Shown here in pieces: positions 42,316-51,773 of a stretch of 64,000 nucleotides of DNA. The notes under the pieces were generated by a model, which saw only the letters and a list, made by a program, of their open reading frames with translations, had not been told where the DNA came from and did no database searches. The DNA lies in NCBI GenBank assembly GCA_001872455.1, contig MNXJ01000038.1, forward strand, positions 1 to 64,000. The letters run 5' to 3'. The translations under genes were made by a program, and so were the position numbers. Positions within the stretch are counted from its first letter, which is position 1. Each line of letters begins with the position of its first letter. The DNA is from Anaerolineae bacterium CG2_30_57_67. Its GTDB lineage: Bacteria > Chloroflexota > Anaerolineae > Anaerolineales > Villigracilaceae.

Positions 42316-42843
42316 TTACTTACCCAGCGCTTTTTTTGCAGCAGCGAGGACCTCTTCGTAGGCAGGTTCATCGCCATTGACCGGCATGTAGGCGGCATAA
42401 ACAACCATGCCTTTTTTATCTACCACGAAGACAGCGCGGCGCAAAAGGCGGACTTCCTTCATCAGGACGCCGTATTTTTTACCAAAATCGGCTTTGACCA
42501 CGTCAGAGAAGGTTTGCACCTGGGTAACGCCCGCGGCGCCGCACCAGCGCTTTTGGGCAACGGGCAAATCCATGCTGAGGGTGAGAATGGCAACGTCTTT
42601 GCCCAGTTGGGCGGCGGCCTCGTTGAAGCGGCGGGTTTCGCGGTCGCAGACCGGGGTGTCAAGCGAGGGAACAGCGGCCAGAATGCGAACTTTTCCGCGC
42701 GTTTCTTTGAGGCCTTTGGCTAGCGACCAGTCATTTTTCTGAATGGTAAATTCAGGCGCTTTCTGCCCAACCTGAATATCGTCGCCGATAACAGTTTGTT
42801 CCTTACCGGCAAATTTAATCATGCCAAAACGTTCAGTAGTCAT
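42316..42843 (-). CDS. tpx: thiol peroxidase (Tpx-type peroxiredoxin)
   Basis: VPSLDTPVCDRETRRFNE; ILTLSMDLPVAQKRWC. Confidence 0.92.
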   Translation of the reverse strand: MTTERFGMIKFAGKEQTVIGDDIQVGQKAPEFTIQKNDWSLAKGLKETRGKVRILAAVPSLDTPVCDRETRRFNEAAAQLGKDVAILTLSMDLPVAQKRWCGAAGVTQVQTFSDVVKADFGKKYGVLMKEVRLLRRAVFVVDKKGMVVYAAYMPVNGDEPAYEEVLAAAKKALGK

Positions 42844-42880
42844 ATTTCTCCTTATGAAAACCGTTAATCTGATCGTACAG

Positions 42881-42953
42881 TGCCCCTGGCGGGATTCGAA
42901 CCCACAACCAACAGCTTAGAAGGCTGCTGCTCTGTCCATTGAGCTACAGGAGC
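42881..42953 (-). tRNA. tRNA-Arg (anticodon TCT)
   Basis: GCTCCTG acceptor pairs CAGGGGC; D-arm GCTC/GAGC; anticodon arm GCAGC-CTTCTAA-GCTGT; T-arm GTGGG-TTCGAAT-CCCGC; CCA not encoded. Confidence 0.95.
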
Positions 42954-42961
42954 CGAAGCGT

Positions 42962-43375
42962 TTACTCGCGCGCCGGGCGCAAGCCGCGATAAACGCGCGG
43001 GCCAGCGAGCGTGGTAAGAATGGTGTTGGCCGGGCGATTGAGCCGTTCAGCAAGTTCAACGGGTGAGAGCGGGCTGTTGCCATTGGCAAGAAAGGTGCGA
43101 AAAACCGCTTCCACCAGCTGCGTCTGGGCGGTGACAAAACCAGGTTGGCGGGCGCAATGCACCAGAATGGTATGTTGCAAGCCATCCATCGGATGAACTT
43201 CGGCGGTTTCGGGGTCAACGAAGTCCATCAGTTCAACTCCCTGCCCCGAAAAAGCGCCCTCATGTTCGGGACAAAGCAAACTGCGCAAATGCACATGCCA
43301 ATCATTTTCGTTTTGGCGCCACCAGTCAAAGTCAATATGAAAACGAGTTTGGAGGCTAGGTTTGACAATGCTCAT
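42962..43375 (-). CDS. conserved hypothetical protein
   Basis: 137 aa; probable winged-helix-like C-terminus (SPLSPVELAERLNRPANTILTTL); coupled to the next ORF. Confidence 0.65.
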   Translation of the reverse strand: MSIVKPSLQTRFHIDFDWWRQNENDWHVHLRSLLCPEHEGAFSGQGVELMDFVDPETAEVHPMDGLQHTILVHCARQPGFVTAQTQLVEAVFRTFLANGNSPLSPVELAERLNRPANTILTTLAGPRVYRGLRPARE

Positions 43376-43378
43376 GGG

Positions 43379-44965
43379 TTATTCCTCCGAAGCAGAAGCG
43401 CTCAGACGAAAATACAAATCGCCAACGTGGGTAATATCAGGGCTGTTTGCCAGCGCAACCAGCAAAGGGGCGGGCGGTACGCGGCGCAAAATATTGACAG
43501 CAGAGTACAGTTCCTCAGCATGAACATGCCCCTGCGGCGTTAGTTTGGAAAGTTCCTGCAAGACGTTGTGGATAGTCTGTTCGAGCGTGCGCCGCCCGCG
43601 CGCTAGTTGAGCAACGGCCTGGTCAATTCCAGCCACATCAGGAACAACCGTCACCATGCGGGCGTGAAAATCACAGGCTAATTCTTGTTTCAGCAGGGCA
43701 AACACCACGCCGCCATCTGATCCGGTCAAAACGGTGCGGACGTAGTCACGGGTGGAACGATGGGTGCGCGGGTCGAGAATGACTTCGCCAGGCGTCTTGG
43801 ATCGCCGCACAATCACTTGCGCGCCCGGAATGAGTTTGTTCTTCTCAAACCAGGCCTTAAGACCGTAAACGTAGCCTTGCTCGCGCACCACCCAGGCTGG
43901 AATTTTTTCGCCGGTACGGGCGTCCACCAAAATAAAACGCACGCGCGCCGACTCATAGGCGGTGGGGAAGAAATTGCGCACGCGCGCCGAAACCGGCAGA
44001 GTACCAGCGCGCCAATGCGGGTAAGAGAGAGTCAAGGTCACTTCGTCGGACTTGAGCGGTTTTTGCTCGTTATCGCTCAATTCATCGTCCAATTGAGCTT
44101 CCAGCGCCAGCATTTGTGGTGTAAGCGTAGCGCGGTCGTATTCTATCGGCGTGTACTTCAATGGCGCGGGAACGTTTTGAACTTCTTCCGGTTCGAGGCG
44201 CTTGAGACACCACAGAACCTGCCCGCGTGGGCCAACTTCATCGAAACGGCCATCTTCCTGTAAGGCGTAGTTGATCGAAAATTCAGTCAGTTTGGCGTTG
44301 ACGCCACCGGGCAAATCAACTTGTTCCATCAGCGCCGCCACCGAAAGCGGTGCGCCAGCGGCCATTTCCAGCACGGCTTCAGCCAGATTTAAATGTCCCT
44401 GCCCAATATCCACCAGCAAGGCGCGCGGAAACCACAACCCGGCTACTTTGACCAGCGTATCATCAGCCTGCAAGACCATTTCCAGATTTTTCGACAAGTT
44501 TTCGCCATATTCCAAGCCGATTTGAACCGGGTCGACATGTGGGTCGGGCGTTTCTTCAGGTGGATTATTAAGGGCATGTTCTACCAGACCGGCGGCGAAC
44601 AAACGGGTGGAACCGTCATCGAAAACCATTTCCAGCACATCAAAAGCGCCAATCTGATGGTTGGCTCCCGCCCGAACAGATTTGACTTCACCTTTACGCC
44701 AATTCAGCGCCGGGAAACTTAGTTTTTGTCCGATTGAGTAAGATTCTTTCGGAATATAAATAGCCGCGCCCTCACTTTTTTGCTGTTTCAGCAATGATTC
44801 GCGTTCCTGACGAATGCGCTCAACCACCAAAAGGCTGGCCAATTCGCTTTCGTCGAGCGGAATTTCGCTCTCAAAAAGGTAGTTTTGCAGAAATTCAATG
44901 TCGCGCTTGCTGATTGAAAAATTAAGCCAGTAATCAGCAGGGAGTTTCAAGGGGACGTTTGTCAT
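43379..44965 (-). CDS. conserved hypothetical protein (528 aa)
   Basis: Long ORF with good codon structure, adjacent to 42962..43375; no family recognised. Confidence 0.7.
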   Translation of the reverse strand: MTNVPLKLPADYWLNFSISKRDIEFLQNYLFESEIPLDESELASLLVVERIRQERESLLKQQKSEGAAIYIPKESYSIGQKLSFPALNWRKGEVKSVRAGANHQIGAFDVLEMVFDDGSTRLFAAGLVEHALNNPPEETPDPHVDPVQIGLEYGENLSKNLEMVLQADDTLVKVAGLWFPRALLVDIGQGHLNLAEAVLEMAAGAPLSVAALMEQVDLPGGVNAKLTEFSINYALQEDGRFDEVGPRGQVLWCLKRLEPEEVQNVPAPLKYTPIEYDRATLTPQMLALEAQLDDELSDNEQKPLKSDEVTLTLSYPHWRAGTLPVSARVRNFFPTAYESARVRFILVDARTGEKIPAWVVREQGYVYGLKAWFEKNKLIPGAQVIVRRSKTPGEVILDPRTHRSTRDYVRTVLTGSDGGVVFALLKQELACDFHARMVTVVPDVAGIDQAVAQLARGRRTLEQTIHNVLQELSKLTPQGHVHAEELYSAVNILRRVPPAPLLVALANSPDITHVGDLYFRLSASASEE

Positions 44966-45049
44966 AGGCTTGGCATCCAGAGAAAAAAGATTGCGAGTTT
45001 CAGGAAAATCGCTTTTTTATTATACCTTAAGGTAACTTTCACGGCTTTG

Positions 45050-45302
45050 TTAACTGGTGATTACCCACATTTTTTGCATAGCACGATTCGTCGGACTGAA
45101 GTTCTGCCTCAGGGCACGAAAAGTCCGCTGGAAACGGACTTTCATGTATTGAGCAGACGGCTTTAGCCCCAACACTGTTTATCTAGCGGTTTCGGAGTCC
45201 AACGTCTTCCGACGTTGGTGCCAACGTCGGGAGACGTTGGACTCCTTATCTAAACAGTATTGGCTTTAGCTCCGCGATGCGAGATGGGTAATCACCAGTT
45301 AA
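45050..45302. mobile_element. MITE-like element, family A, copy 1
   Basis: Perfect 18-bp TIRs TTAACTGGTGATTACCCA / TGGGTAATCACCAGTTAA; interior of hairpins including GGAGTCCAACGTCTTCCGACGTTGG-TG-CCAACGTCGGGAGACGTTGGACTCC; no ORF of its own. Confidence 0.75.
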
Positions 45303-45305
45303 TGA

Positions 45306-45463
45306 CTGGTGATTACCCACAAGTCGCCAATTTTCGTCCTGCGGACTGCAAAATCTCCCGATTTTGCTCGAAAGGCGGGAGATTTTCGCCTCCATCTCTG
45401 ACACGCTTTGCGTGCACACTGTGTCGCTTTGCAGGGTGGAGCAAAGATGTGGGTAATCACCAG
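45306..45463. mobile_element. MITE-like element, family A, copy 2
   Basis: Perfect 16-bp TIRs CTGGTGATTACCCACA / TGTGGGTAATCACCAG; 158 bp, adjacent to copy 1. Confidence 0.78.
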
Positions 45464-45557
45464 CTAATGAGAGTTGCTGGCTGGCGGCTTCTTTGCCTGA
45501 CTTCCCCGTGATATAATTCACTTTCCAATTAGAATAGATTAGAAGGAGCAGCATTTT

Positions 45558-46316
45558 ATGTCTGGACATAGCCATTGGGCAACCATTCGCCGTAAAAAAG
45601 GCGCAACAGATGCAAAAAAAGGCGCAATTTTCACCCGCCTGGCGAAAGAAGTCGTCATGGCCGCACGCAACGGTGGGGGCGACCCCGGCACCAACGTTCG
45701 GCTTTTGATGGCGATTGAAAAAGCGCGCGCGGGCAATATGCCCAAAGATAACATCGAACGCGCCATTCGCCGCGGCGCGGGTGAAGATAAAGATGCCGCC
45801 GTCTACGAAGAGTTTACGCTGGAAGGCTACGGCCCGCACGGCTCTGCCATTATGGTGGATTGTGTCACGGAAAACCGCAATCGCACGGTTGCAGATGTGC
45901 GTCATGCCTTTAGCAAAAACGGCGGTAACATGGCCGAAGCGGGCGCAGTCGGCTGGCAGTTTGAGCGTAAAGCCTATTTTGTTTGCCCCACCAGCCAGAT
46001 TTCATTCGACAAAGCCTTTGAACTTGGTATTGAAGCCGGGGCCGATGACGTGCAGGAAGACGATGAAAGCATCGAAATCATCGCGCCGGTGGATGCCTTC
46101 AAAACCATTGGCGACGCGCTTGCCGCGGCCAAAGTTCACCCCGAAGAAGGCGGCCTGCGTTTGATTGCCAAGCAGGAACTGGAGCTGGACGTGGAACAAA
46201 CCCTGCAAGTTTTGAGGGTGGTTGACACCATTGAAGAGTTGGATGATGTGCAGGGTGTCTATCACAACCTGGTGATGTCAGATGAAGTCCTGGCGGCGCT
46301 CGAAGAAGAAGAATAA
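45558..46316 (+). CDS. yebC: YebC/PmpR family protein
   Basis: MSGHSHWATIRRKKGATDAKKGAIFTRLAKEV. Confidence 0.95.
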   Translation: MSGHSHWATIRRKKGATDAKKGAIFTRLAKEVVMAARNGGGDPGTNVRLLMAIEKARAGNMPKDNIERAIRRGAGEDKDAAVYEEFTLEGYGPHGSAIMVDCVTENRNRTVADVRHAFSKNGGNMAEAGAVGWQFERKAYFVCPTSQISFDKAFELGIEAGADDVQEDDESIEIIAPVDAFKTIGDALAAAKVHPEEGGLRLIAKQELELDVEQTLQVLRVVDTIEELDDVQGVYHNLVMSDEVLAALEEEE

Positions 46317-46318
46317 AC

Positions 46319-46351
46319 CAAAATGGGACGGGCAACCGCCCCATTTTTTTT
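46319..46351 (+). terminator. intrinsic terminator after yebC
   Basis: AAAATGGGACGGGCAACCGCCCCATTTTTTTT. Confidence 0.75.
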
Positions 46352-46360
46352 ACCAATCTG

Positions 46361-46864
46361 ATGACTCTCGCTCTCGGCATTGACCCTGGAACTGCCACGA
46401 CCGGTTTTGGCCTGGTGCGCGAACTGCGCGACGGCTCATTTGAAGCCGTTGAGTTTGGCGTGATTCTGACTCCCAAAGAACTGCCCGACGCCGAGCGGCT
46501 CGATTTGCTCTACCAGCGTCTGAATGAGATTTTGCGTAATCATCATCCCGTCACCTGCGGCGTGGAAAAACTTTTTTTTCAAAAAAATATTTCCACCGCC
46601 ATCACCGTCGGCCAGGCGCGCGGAGTCATTTTGCTGGCGTTGGCGCAAGCCGGGTTGGACGTGGGCGAGTACACCCCCAATGAAATCAAGCAGGCCGTCG
46701 CTGGCTATGGCTCGGCAGACAAAAAACAAATGCAAGAGATGGTGCGAGTTTTGCTCAACCTGCCGCAAATTCCCAAACCCGACGACGCCGCCGATGCCCT
46801 GGCGATTGCCATTTGCCACCTGCTGTTCTACAAGTATCGCGCCCATACTGCCGAACAAAGTTAA
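46361..46864 (+). CDS. ruvC: Holliday junction endodeoxyribonuclease RuvC
   Basis: LALGIDPGTATTGFGLV; VEKLFFQKNISTAITVGQARGVI; DDAADALAIAICH. Confidence 0.93.
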   Translation: MTLALGIDPGTATTGFGLVRELRDGSFEAVEFGVILTPKELPDAERLDLLYQRLNEILRNHHPVTCGVEKLFFQKNISTAITVGQARGVILLALAQAGLDVGEYTPNEIKQAVAGYGSADKKQMQEMVRVLLNLPQIPKPDDAADALAIAICHLLFYKYRAHTAEQS

Positions 46865-46866
46865 AC

Positions 46867-47041
46867 GTAACTGTTCAGACATTTGCCTTGCATCCATGTA
46901 CCGGCGGGATAAATCCCTGCCTCAGTTCATGGAAGTCGGCTTCAGCCGACTCGGTCTTGTAGCCCGAAGGGCTTTTTTGTACTGAGGAAGGGCTTCCAGC
47001 CCGCCGAAAGATGGCGGAAGAATATATGCCTGAGCAGTTAC
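46867..47041. mobile_element. MITE-like element, family B, copy 1 (between ruvC and ruvA)
   Basis: GTAACTGTTCAGACAT ... ATGCCTGAGCAGTTAC near-perfect 16-bp TIRs; internal AAGTCGGCTTCAGCCGACTT and GGGATAAATCCC hairpins. Confidence 0.75.
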
Positions 47042-47065
47042 AGTTAAACTTGGTACAATCACGCC

Positions 47066-47641
47066 ATGATAGCCACCTTACGCGGTGAAATTACCCAAGT
47101 TGAAGAAAATGCCCTCGTGCTGGAAGTTGGCGGCGTGGGGTTGCGCGTGTTTACGCCCAAACCGCTGCTGACTCAATTCCAGCCCGGCGAAATTGTACTT
47201 TTGCATACGCATCTCGTCGTGCGCGAAAATGACCTGGCGCTCTACGGCTTTGAAAGCGCCTCTGAACGTCAACTTTTCACCACCCTGCTCGGCGCGGATG
47301 GCGTCGGGCCGAAAATGGCGCTTTCCGTGCTTTCCACGCTCGACCAGGAATCGCTGCAGCGGGCCGTTTTCAGCGAGGAGCCCGATCTGCTCTCGCGCGT
47401 GCCCGGCGTCGGCAAAAAAACCGCCCAAAAATTGATGTTTTACCTCAAGGACCGCCTCAAACCAATCAGCGGGTTGGAGCGCATCGCGGCGCTCTCCGAT
47501 GCAGACGGTGAAGTGTTGGCCGCGCTGACCGCGCTGGGGTACTCCGTCATCGAGGCCCAAACCGCGCTCCAATCCCTGCCCAAAGATGCTCCGCAAGAGG
47601 TGGAGACGCGCCTGCGCCTGGCGCTCGGATATTTTCGGTGA
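47066..47641 (+). CDS. ruvA: Holliday junction branch migration protein RuvA
   Basis: MIATLRGEITQVEENALVLEVGGVGLRV; GVGPKMALSVLS; PGVGKKTAQKLM. Confidence 0.93.
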   Translation: MIATLRGEITQVEENALVLEVGGVGLRVFTPKPLLTQFQPGEIVLLHTHLVVRENDLALYGFESASERQLFTTLLGADGVGPKMALSVLSTLDQESLQRAVFSEEPDLLSRVPGVGKKTAQKLMFYLKDRLKPISGLERIAALSDADGEVLAALTALGYSVIEAQTALQSLPKDAPQEVETRLRLALGYFR

Positions 47642-49188
47642 TTGGTAGAAAAGATCTCTCAGCTGTGTTGACCCTTGCTCTTTTGGCGGGCTGTGGCGGC
47701 GGCTTGTGGGGAAATTTGCCGACACCCACGCCGCAGGCAAACGTCACCGCCCCGATCTATGCTCTCGTTCCCACCGCAAGTTCCACGCCGGGAAAAAACC
47801 CCCTTGTCGTTTTACCCCAGTTGGGTACAGCCACTCCCGGCTCGCTTCCCACGCCCACCCTCCCGCCGATTAATGTCTCCGGACCGATGCTGGTGCTTCT
47901 CGCCAGCGGCGGTGACACCCTCGAAATCATCGCCCGCCGCGCCGGAGTTTCTCCCGCCGAAATCATCTCGGATGTCGTTCTGCCGCCCAGCGGCGAATTG
48001 ATTCCGCCTGGCACGTTACTGCTGATGCCCGACCGCCTGCCCGCCGAGCGCACTTCGGATACCCCGATTTTGCCAGACAGCGAGTTTGTTTATTCGCCCA
48101 CCGCCATCGGCTTCAATACGCTGCAATATGTTGGTCAAACCAATGGGTATTTGAGCCAGTACCGCGAGTATTTGATGAGTACAGAGTGGACGAGCGGCGC
48201 CGAAGCGGTGCAAGCCATTGCCGACGAAAATTCGCTCAGCCCACGCCTGTTATTGGCTGTCATCGAATATCAGAGCCAATGGGTGCGCGGCACCCCTGAA
48301 AATTTTGCCCAGAGCGATTACCCGCTCGGTTATGTGGATTATCACAATCGCGGTTTGTTCCGTCAGATGATGTGGGCCGCCGGTCAACTTTCGCTGGGCT
48401 ACTACGGCTGGCGCGCCGGAACGCTGACGGAAATCACCTTTCCCGATGGCTCCAGCCTGCCGCTTTCGCCCAAACTCAATGCCGCCACCGCCGGATTGAT
48501 ATATTTTTTTGCGCAATTACATAACCGTCCGCTCTGGCAACAGGATTTGCAACAATTTTCTGCCGTTTATCAGGAGATGTTTGGCGATCCGTGGGCGCGC
48601 GCCACTGCTTTTGGCCCGCTGTTGCCCCGAGGCCTGACACAGCCAGTGCTGGATTTACCGTTTGAGCCGGGCGCTGTGTGGAGTTTTTCGGGCGGCCCGC
48701 ACTCTGCCTGGGAACATGAAGGTGCGTCCGCCGCGCTCGATCTCGCCCCGGCCTCGATGGAGCCCGGTTGTGTCAAATCGGATGCCTGGCTGGTGGCTCC
48801 GGCGGCAGGCCTCGTTGTTCGCGTCAATACAGGCATTGTCGTTCTTGACCTGGATGGCGACGGACAGGAACAGACTGGCTGGAATATTCTTTTTTTGCAT
48901 GTCAGAAGCGATGGCAAAGTGGCGCTTGGCACGCGCCTGCAAAAAGATGACCGTATCGGCCATCCCTCCTGCGAGGGCGGTGTTGCCACCGGTACGCACG
49001 TTCATCTTGTGCGCAAATTCAACGGGGAATTTATGCTGGCCGACGGCCCGCTGGCCTTCAACCTGGGCGGCTGGATTTCGCAAAGCGGCGCCGAACCCTA
49101 CAAAGGCTTTCTGCGCAACGGCGAAAAAACCATCGAAGCCTGCGCCTGCGGTTCCTTTGAAACCCGCATATCCCGCCCCAAAAAATAG
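47638..49188 (+). CDS. secreted LysM-type protein with C-terminal M23-like domain
   Basis: LLASGGDTLEIIARRAGVSPAEIISDV LysM-like; GHPSCEGGVATGTHVHLVRKFNGE M23-like; lipobox-like LLAGCGG. Confidence 0.65.
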   Translation: MIGRKDLSAVLTLALLAGCGGGLWGNLPTPTPQANVTAPIYALVPTASSTPGKNPLVVLPQLGTATPGSLPTPTLPPINVSGPMLVLLASGGDTLEIIARRAGVSPAEIISDVVLPPSGELIPPGTLLLMPDRLPAERTSDTPILPDSEFVYSPTAIGFNTLQYVGQTNGYLSQYREYLMSTEWTSGAEAVQAIADENSLSPRLLLAVIEYQSQWVRGTPENFAQSDYPLGYVDYHNRGLFRQMMWAAGQLSLGYYGWRAGTLTEITFPDGSSLPLSPKLNAATAGLIYFFAQLHNRPLWQQDLQQFSAVYQEMFGDPWARATAFGPLLPRGLTQPVLDLPFEPGAVWSFSGGPHSAWEHEGASAALDLAPASMEPGCVKSDAWLVAPAAGLVVRVNTGIVVLDLDGDGQEQTGWNILFLHVRSDGKVALGTRLQKDDRIGHPSCEGGVATGTHVHLVRKFNGEFMLADGPLAFNLGGWISQSGAEPYKGFLRNGEKTIEACACGSFETRISRPKK

Positions 49189-50646
49189 ATGAAAAATACC
49201 CTGACCCGCAGGATTTTTCTGCTCCTGCTGATGATTCTCCCCGCCTGCGCGCCCGCCGCGCAACCCCTCCCGCTGACAGCGGTTTCCGCTGATTCGGCCA
49301 CATTCACGCCGACCGTCACCGCCACCCCACCGGCGACCCGCCCACCCTACGCCCCCGGTGAACTGGTGGACTACCTCGCCCAGACCGGTGACACCCTGCC
49401 CGCCCTGGCCGCGCATTTCAACACCAGCGAAGCCAAAATCCGCGCCGCCAACCCGGTCATTCCGCAAGACGCCACCACCATGCCGCCCGGCTTTCCGATG
49501 AAAATTCCCATCTACTACCTGGCGCTGTGGGGCACGCCCTACCAAATGATTCCCGACGCGCTTTTCATCAATGGCCCGGCGCAAAGCGGTTTCGATTTGG
49601 CCGCCTTCATCAACAGTCAACCCGGCTGGCTAAAAAATTACAGCGAAGGCCTGCAGGACGGGCGCAAAAGCGCCGCGCAGGTGATTGACCTGGTGGCGCA
49701 AAACTTCAGCATCAGCCCGCGCCTGCTGCTGGCGCTGCTCGAATTTCAGGCGGGGGCGCTCTCCGCGCCGACAGCGCCTGCGGATGGCTACTTTCTTCAG
49801 TACCGCAATGCCGGTTATCGCGGCTTGTATTTACAACTCGTCTGGGCGGCGAACACGCTCAACAACGGCTACTACGGCTGGCGGCGCGGCGCACTCACCG
49901 AATGGAAACACCCCGACGGCAGCCTGGAACGCCCCGATCCCTGGCAAAACGCTGCCAGCGTGGCCCTGCAATTTTATTTTTCCCGCCAATTCTCCGACGT
50001 GGACTACGCTGGCAAGGTCAACGCGGATGGCTTTGCCAAAACCTACCTCACCTTGTTTGGCGACCCCTGGCAAACGCCGCCGCACATCTCGGGCAGCCTG
50101 AACCAACCGGCGCTGATGCTGCCCTTCGAGCCGGGCAAATCCTGGAATTTCACCGGCGGCCCGCATACCGGCTGGGGCAAGGGTGACCCCTACGCGGCGA
50201 TTGATTTCGCCCCAACCGGAGTCTCGGCCTGCAGCGCCACCGGCGAATGGGTGGTGGCGATGGCTGACGGTCTGGTCACCCGCTCGGTGGAAGACGGCCT
50301 GACGGTGGATTTGGACGGCGACGGCGATGAGCGTACCGGCTGGGTGCTGTTTTACCTGCATCTCGCGCTGGACAGCCGCCCCAAAGTGGGCGAAACCGTC
50401 CGCGCCGGTCAAAAAATCGGCCACCCCTCTTGCGAGGGGGGCGAATCAACTGGCACGCACGTTCACATTGCGCGAAAATATAATGGGGAATGGGTTTTGG
50501 CCGATGGCCCGCTGGGATTTAATCTGGCGGGCTGGCAGGTTCACAACGGCGCACGCGCCTATGATGGCACGCTGACGCGCTTCTCGCGCACGGTGATTGC
50601 CTCAACCTCCGCCGAGGGCAAAAGCGCCATCCGCGCCGACGAGTAG
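49189..50646 (+). CDS. secreted LysM-type protein with C-terminal M23-like domain (tandem paralogue)
   Basis: YLAQTGDTLPALAAHFNTSEAKIRAANP; GHPSCEGGESTGTHVHIARKYNGEWVLADGPLGFNL shared with the preceding ORF. Confidence 0.65.
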   Translation: MKNTLTRRIFLLLLMILPACAPAAQPLPLTAVSADSATFTPTVTATPPATRPPYAPGELVDYLAQTGDTLPALAAHFNTSEAKIRAANPVIPQDATTMPPGFPMKIPIYYLALWGTPYQMIPDALFINGPAQSGFDLAAFINSQPGWLKNYSEGLQDGRKSAAQVIDLVAQNFSISPRLLLALLEFQAGALSAPTAPADGYFLQYRNAGYRGLYLQLVWAANTLNNGYYGWRRGALTEWKHPDGSLERPDPWQNAASVALQFYFSRQFSDVDYAGKVNADGFAKTYLTLFGDPWQTPPHISGSLNQPALMLPFEPGKSWNFTGGPHTGWGKGDPYAAIDFAPTGVSACSATGEWVVAMADGLVTRSVEDGLTVDLDGDGDERTGWVLFYLHLALDSRPKVGETVRAGQKIGHPSCEGGESTGTHVHIARKYNGEWVLADGPLGFNLAGWQVHNGARAYDGTLTRFSRTVIASTSAEGKSAIRADE

Positions 50647-50651
50647 CGCGT

Positions 50652-51107
50652 CTACTGGGGCTGCCAGACGCCTTGTTTTTCCAGCCGCCCATCGGCGGCG
50701 TAGATGAAATAAGTCAATTCCATCGGCACGACTTTGCCGAGCATGGCTTGCGCCGGGCAATATTTCAGCGCTGAAAGTTCAATCGCGCGCCGTACCGCCG
50801 CCTCGTCCAGCGCCTCGCCGCCGAGGTGATATTCGATGACGATATGCGTAAAAATGTGCGGATGTTGGTCGGGCTGGTCGGCGTGAACTTTGACTTCAAA
50901 CTTCTGCACCGCCTGCTGTTTCTTGCGCAAAATGGAAATCACATCCATCGCCGTGCAACCGGCCAGGCTGACGGCCATCAATTCCAGCGGGCGAAAACCG
51001 TCGTTGGCGCCACCCACTGCCGGGTCCGCGCCGAGCGGCACGCTGAAGCCCGTCTCGGCGCTGCCGCTGAAAGTCATGCCCTCGCTCCAGGTTACTTTTG
51101 CGTCCAT
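50652..51107 (-). CDS. OsmC family protein
   Basis: MDAKVTWSEGMTFSGSAETGFSVPLGAD; PLELMAVSLAGCTAMDVISILRKKQQ; KYCPAQAML. Confidence 0.9.
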   Translation of the reverse strand: MDAKVTWSEGMTFSGSAETGFSVPLGADPAVGGANDGFRPLELMAVSLAGCTAMDVISILRKKQQAVQKFEVKVHADQPDQHPHIFTHIVIEYHLGGEALDEAAVRRAIELSALKYCPAQAMLGKVVPMELTYFIYAADGRLEKQGVWQPQ

Positions 51108-51118
51108 AAAAAACTCCT

Positions 51119-51721
51119 CTACCGTTGCAGCATGGGGGTGACGTATTTTTCCAGCATTTCGCGGCTGATTGCGCCGGTCCACGTCAGGCGCACCGTTCCG
51201 GCGCGGTCAATCACAAACGAGGTCGGCAGCGAATCGGTGCGAAAAGCCGTCGTCGCCACCCACTTCGGGTCGGGCCAGACCGGGAACGTCAGCCCGTACT
51301 CGGTCACAAATTTGGCAACTTCGTTCACTGGCTCGCCGTCTTCGATGGCGACAATCACAAACCCCTGTTCGCGGTGGGCTTCGTAGTAAGCCTGCAGAGT
51401 CGGCATTTCCTGTTTGCAGGGCGGGCACCAGGTGGCCCAGGCGTTGTACAGGATGACCTGACCGGAGAAATCGCTCAGCGCGACGGGCTTGCCCTGCAAG
51501 TCCGAAATTTCCACCGCCGGGGCAGGGAAATTCACCTCAGACGGGATGGCCGAGGCCGCCGAAAGGTCGTTGGCCGCTCCGGCAGCGCTCTGCTTCGGCA
51601 GGGAGAGAAACGCCGCCAGCGCCACCAAAATCAGCCCGGCGCCAATCACCAGCAAAATGATGTTTTGGGATGAAACACTGCGCGCCCGCTGACGGGCTTC
51701 TGCGCGTTTGGAAGGATTCAT
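51119..51721 (-). CDS. TlpA-like thioredoxin-family protein, membrane-anchored
   Basis: VILYNAWATWCPPCKQEMPTLQAYY; N-terminal TM; start MNPSKRAEARQRARS. Confidence 0.9.
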   Translation of the reverse strand: MNPSKRAEARQRARSVSSQNIILLVIGAGLILVALAAFLSLPKQSAAGAANDLSAASAIPSEVNFPAPAVEISDLQGKPVALSDFSGQVILYNAWATWCPPCKQEMPTLQAYYEAHREQGFVIVAIEDGEPVNEVAKFVTEYGLTFPVWPDPKWVATTAFRTDSLPTSFVIDRAGTVRLTWTGAISREMLEKYVTPMLQR

Positions 51722-51734
51722 GGCGAATTCCTTT

Positions 51735-51772
51735 AAAAAATGGGGGCGGCCAGTTGGCCGCCCCCATTCTAA
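51735..51772 (-). terminator. intrinsic terminator downstream of the PDO gene
   Basis: Minus strand ATGGGGGCGGCC-AACT-GGCCGCCCCCATTTTTT. Confidence 0.88.
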
Positions 51773-51773
51773 T

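Noticed and set aside
42316-42843. Possible Sec in thiol peroxidase
   Set aside because: Catalytic Cys codon intact in DTPVCDRETRRF
45180-45250. Intrinsic terminator
   Set aside because: The 25-bp-arm palindrome GGAGTCCAACGTC... lacks a T-tract and lies inside a TIR-bounded element, so it is treated as part of the element
45246-45905. 219-aa minus ORF spanning the MITE region and antisense to yebC
   Set aside because: Composed of element sequence plus antisense of yebC; no domain features
51119-51721. Possible additional selenoprotein in TlpA or OsmC
   Set aside because: TlpA active site is intact WCPPC and OsmC cysteines are intact; no in-frame TGA
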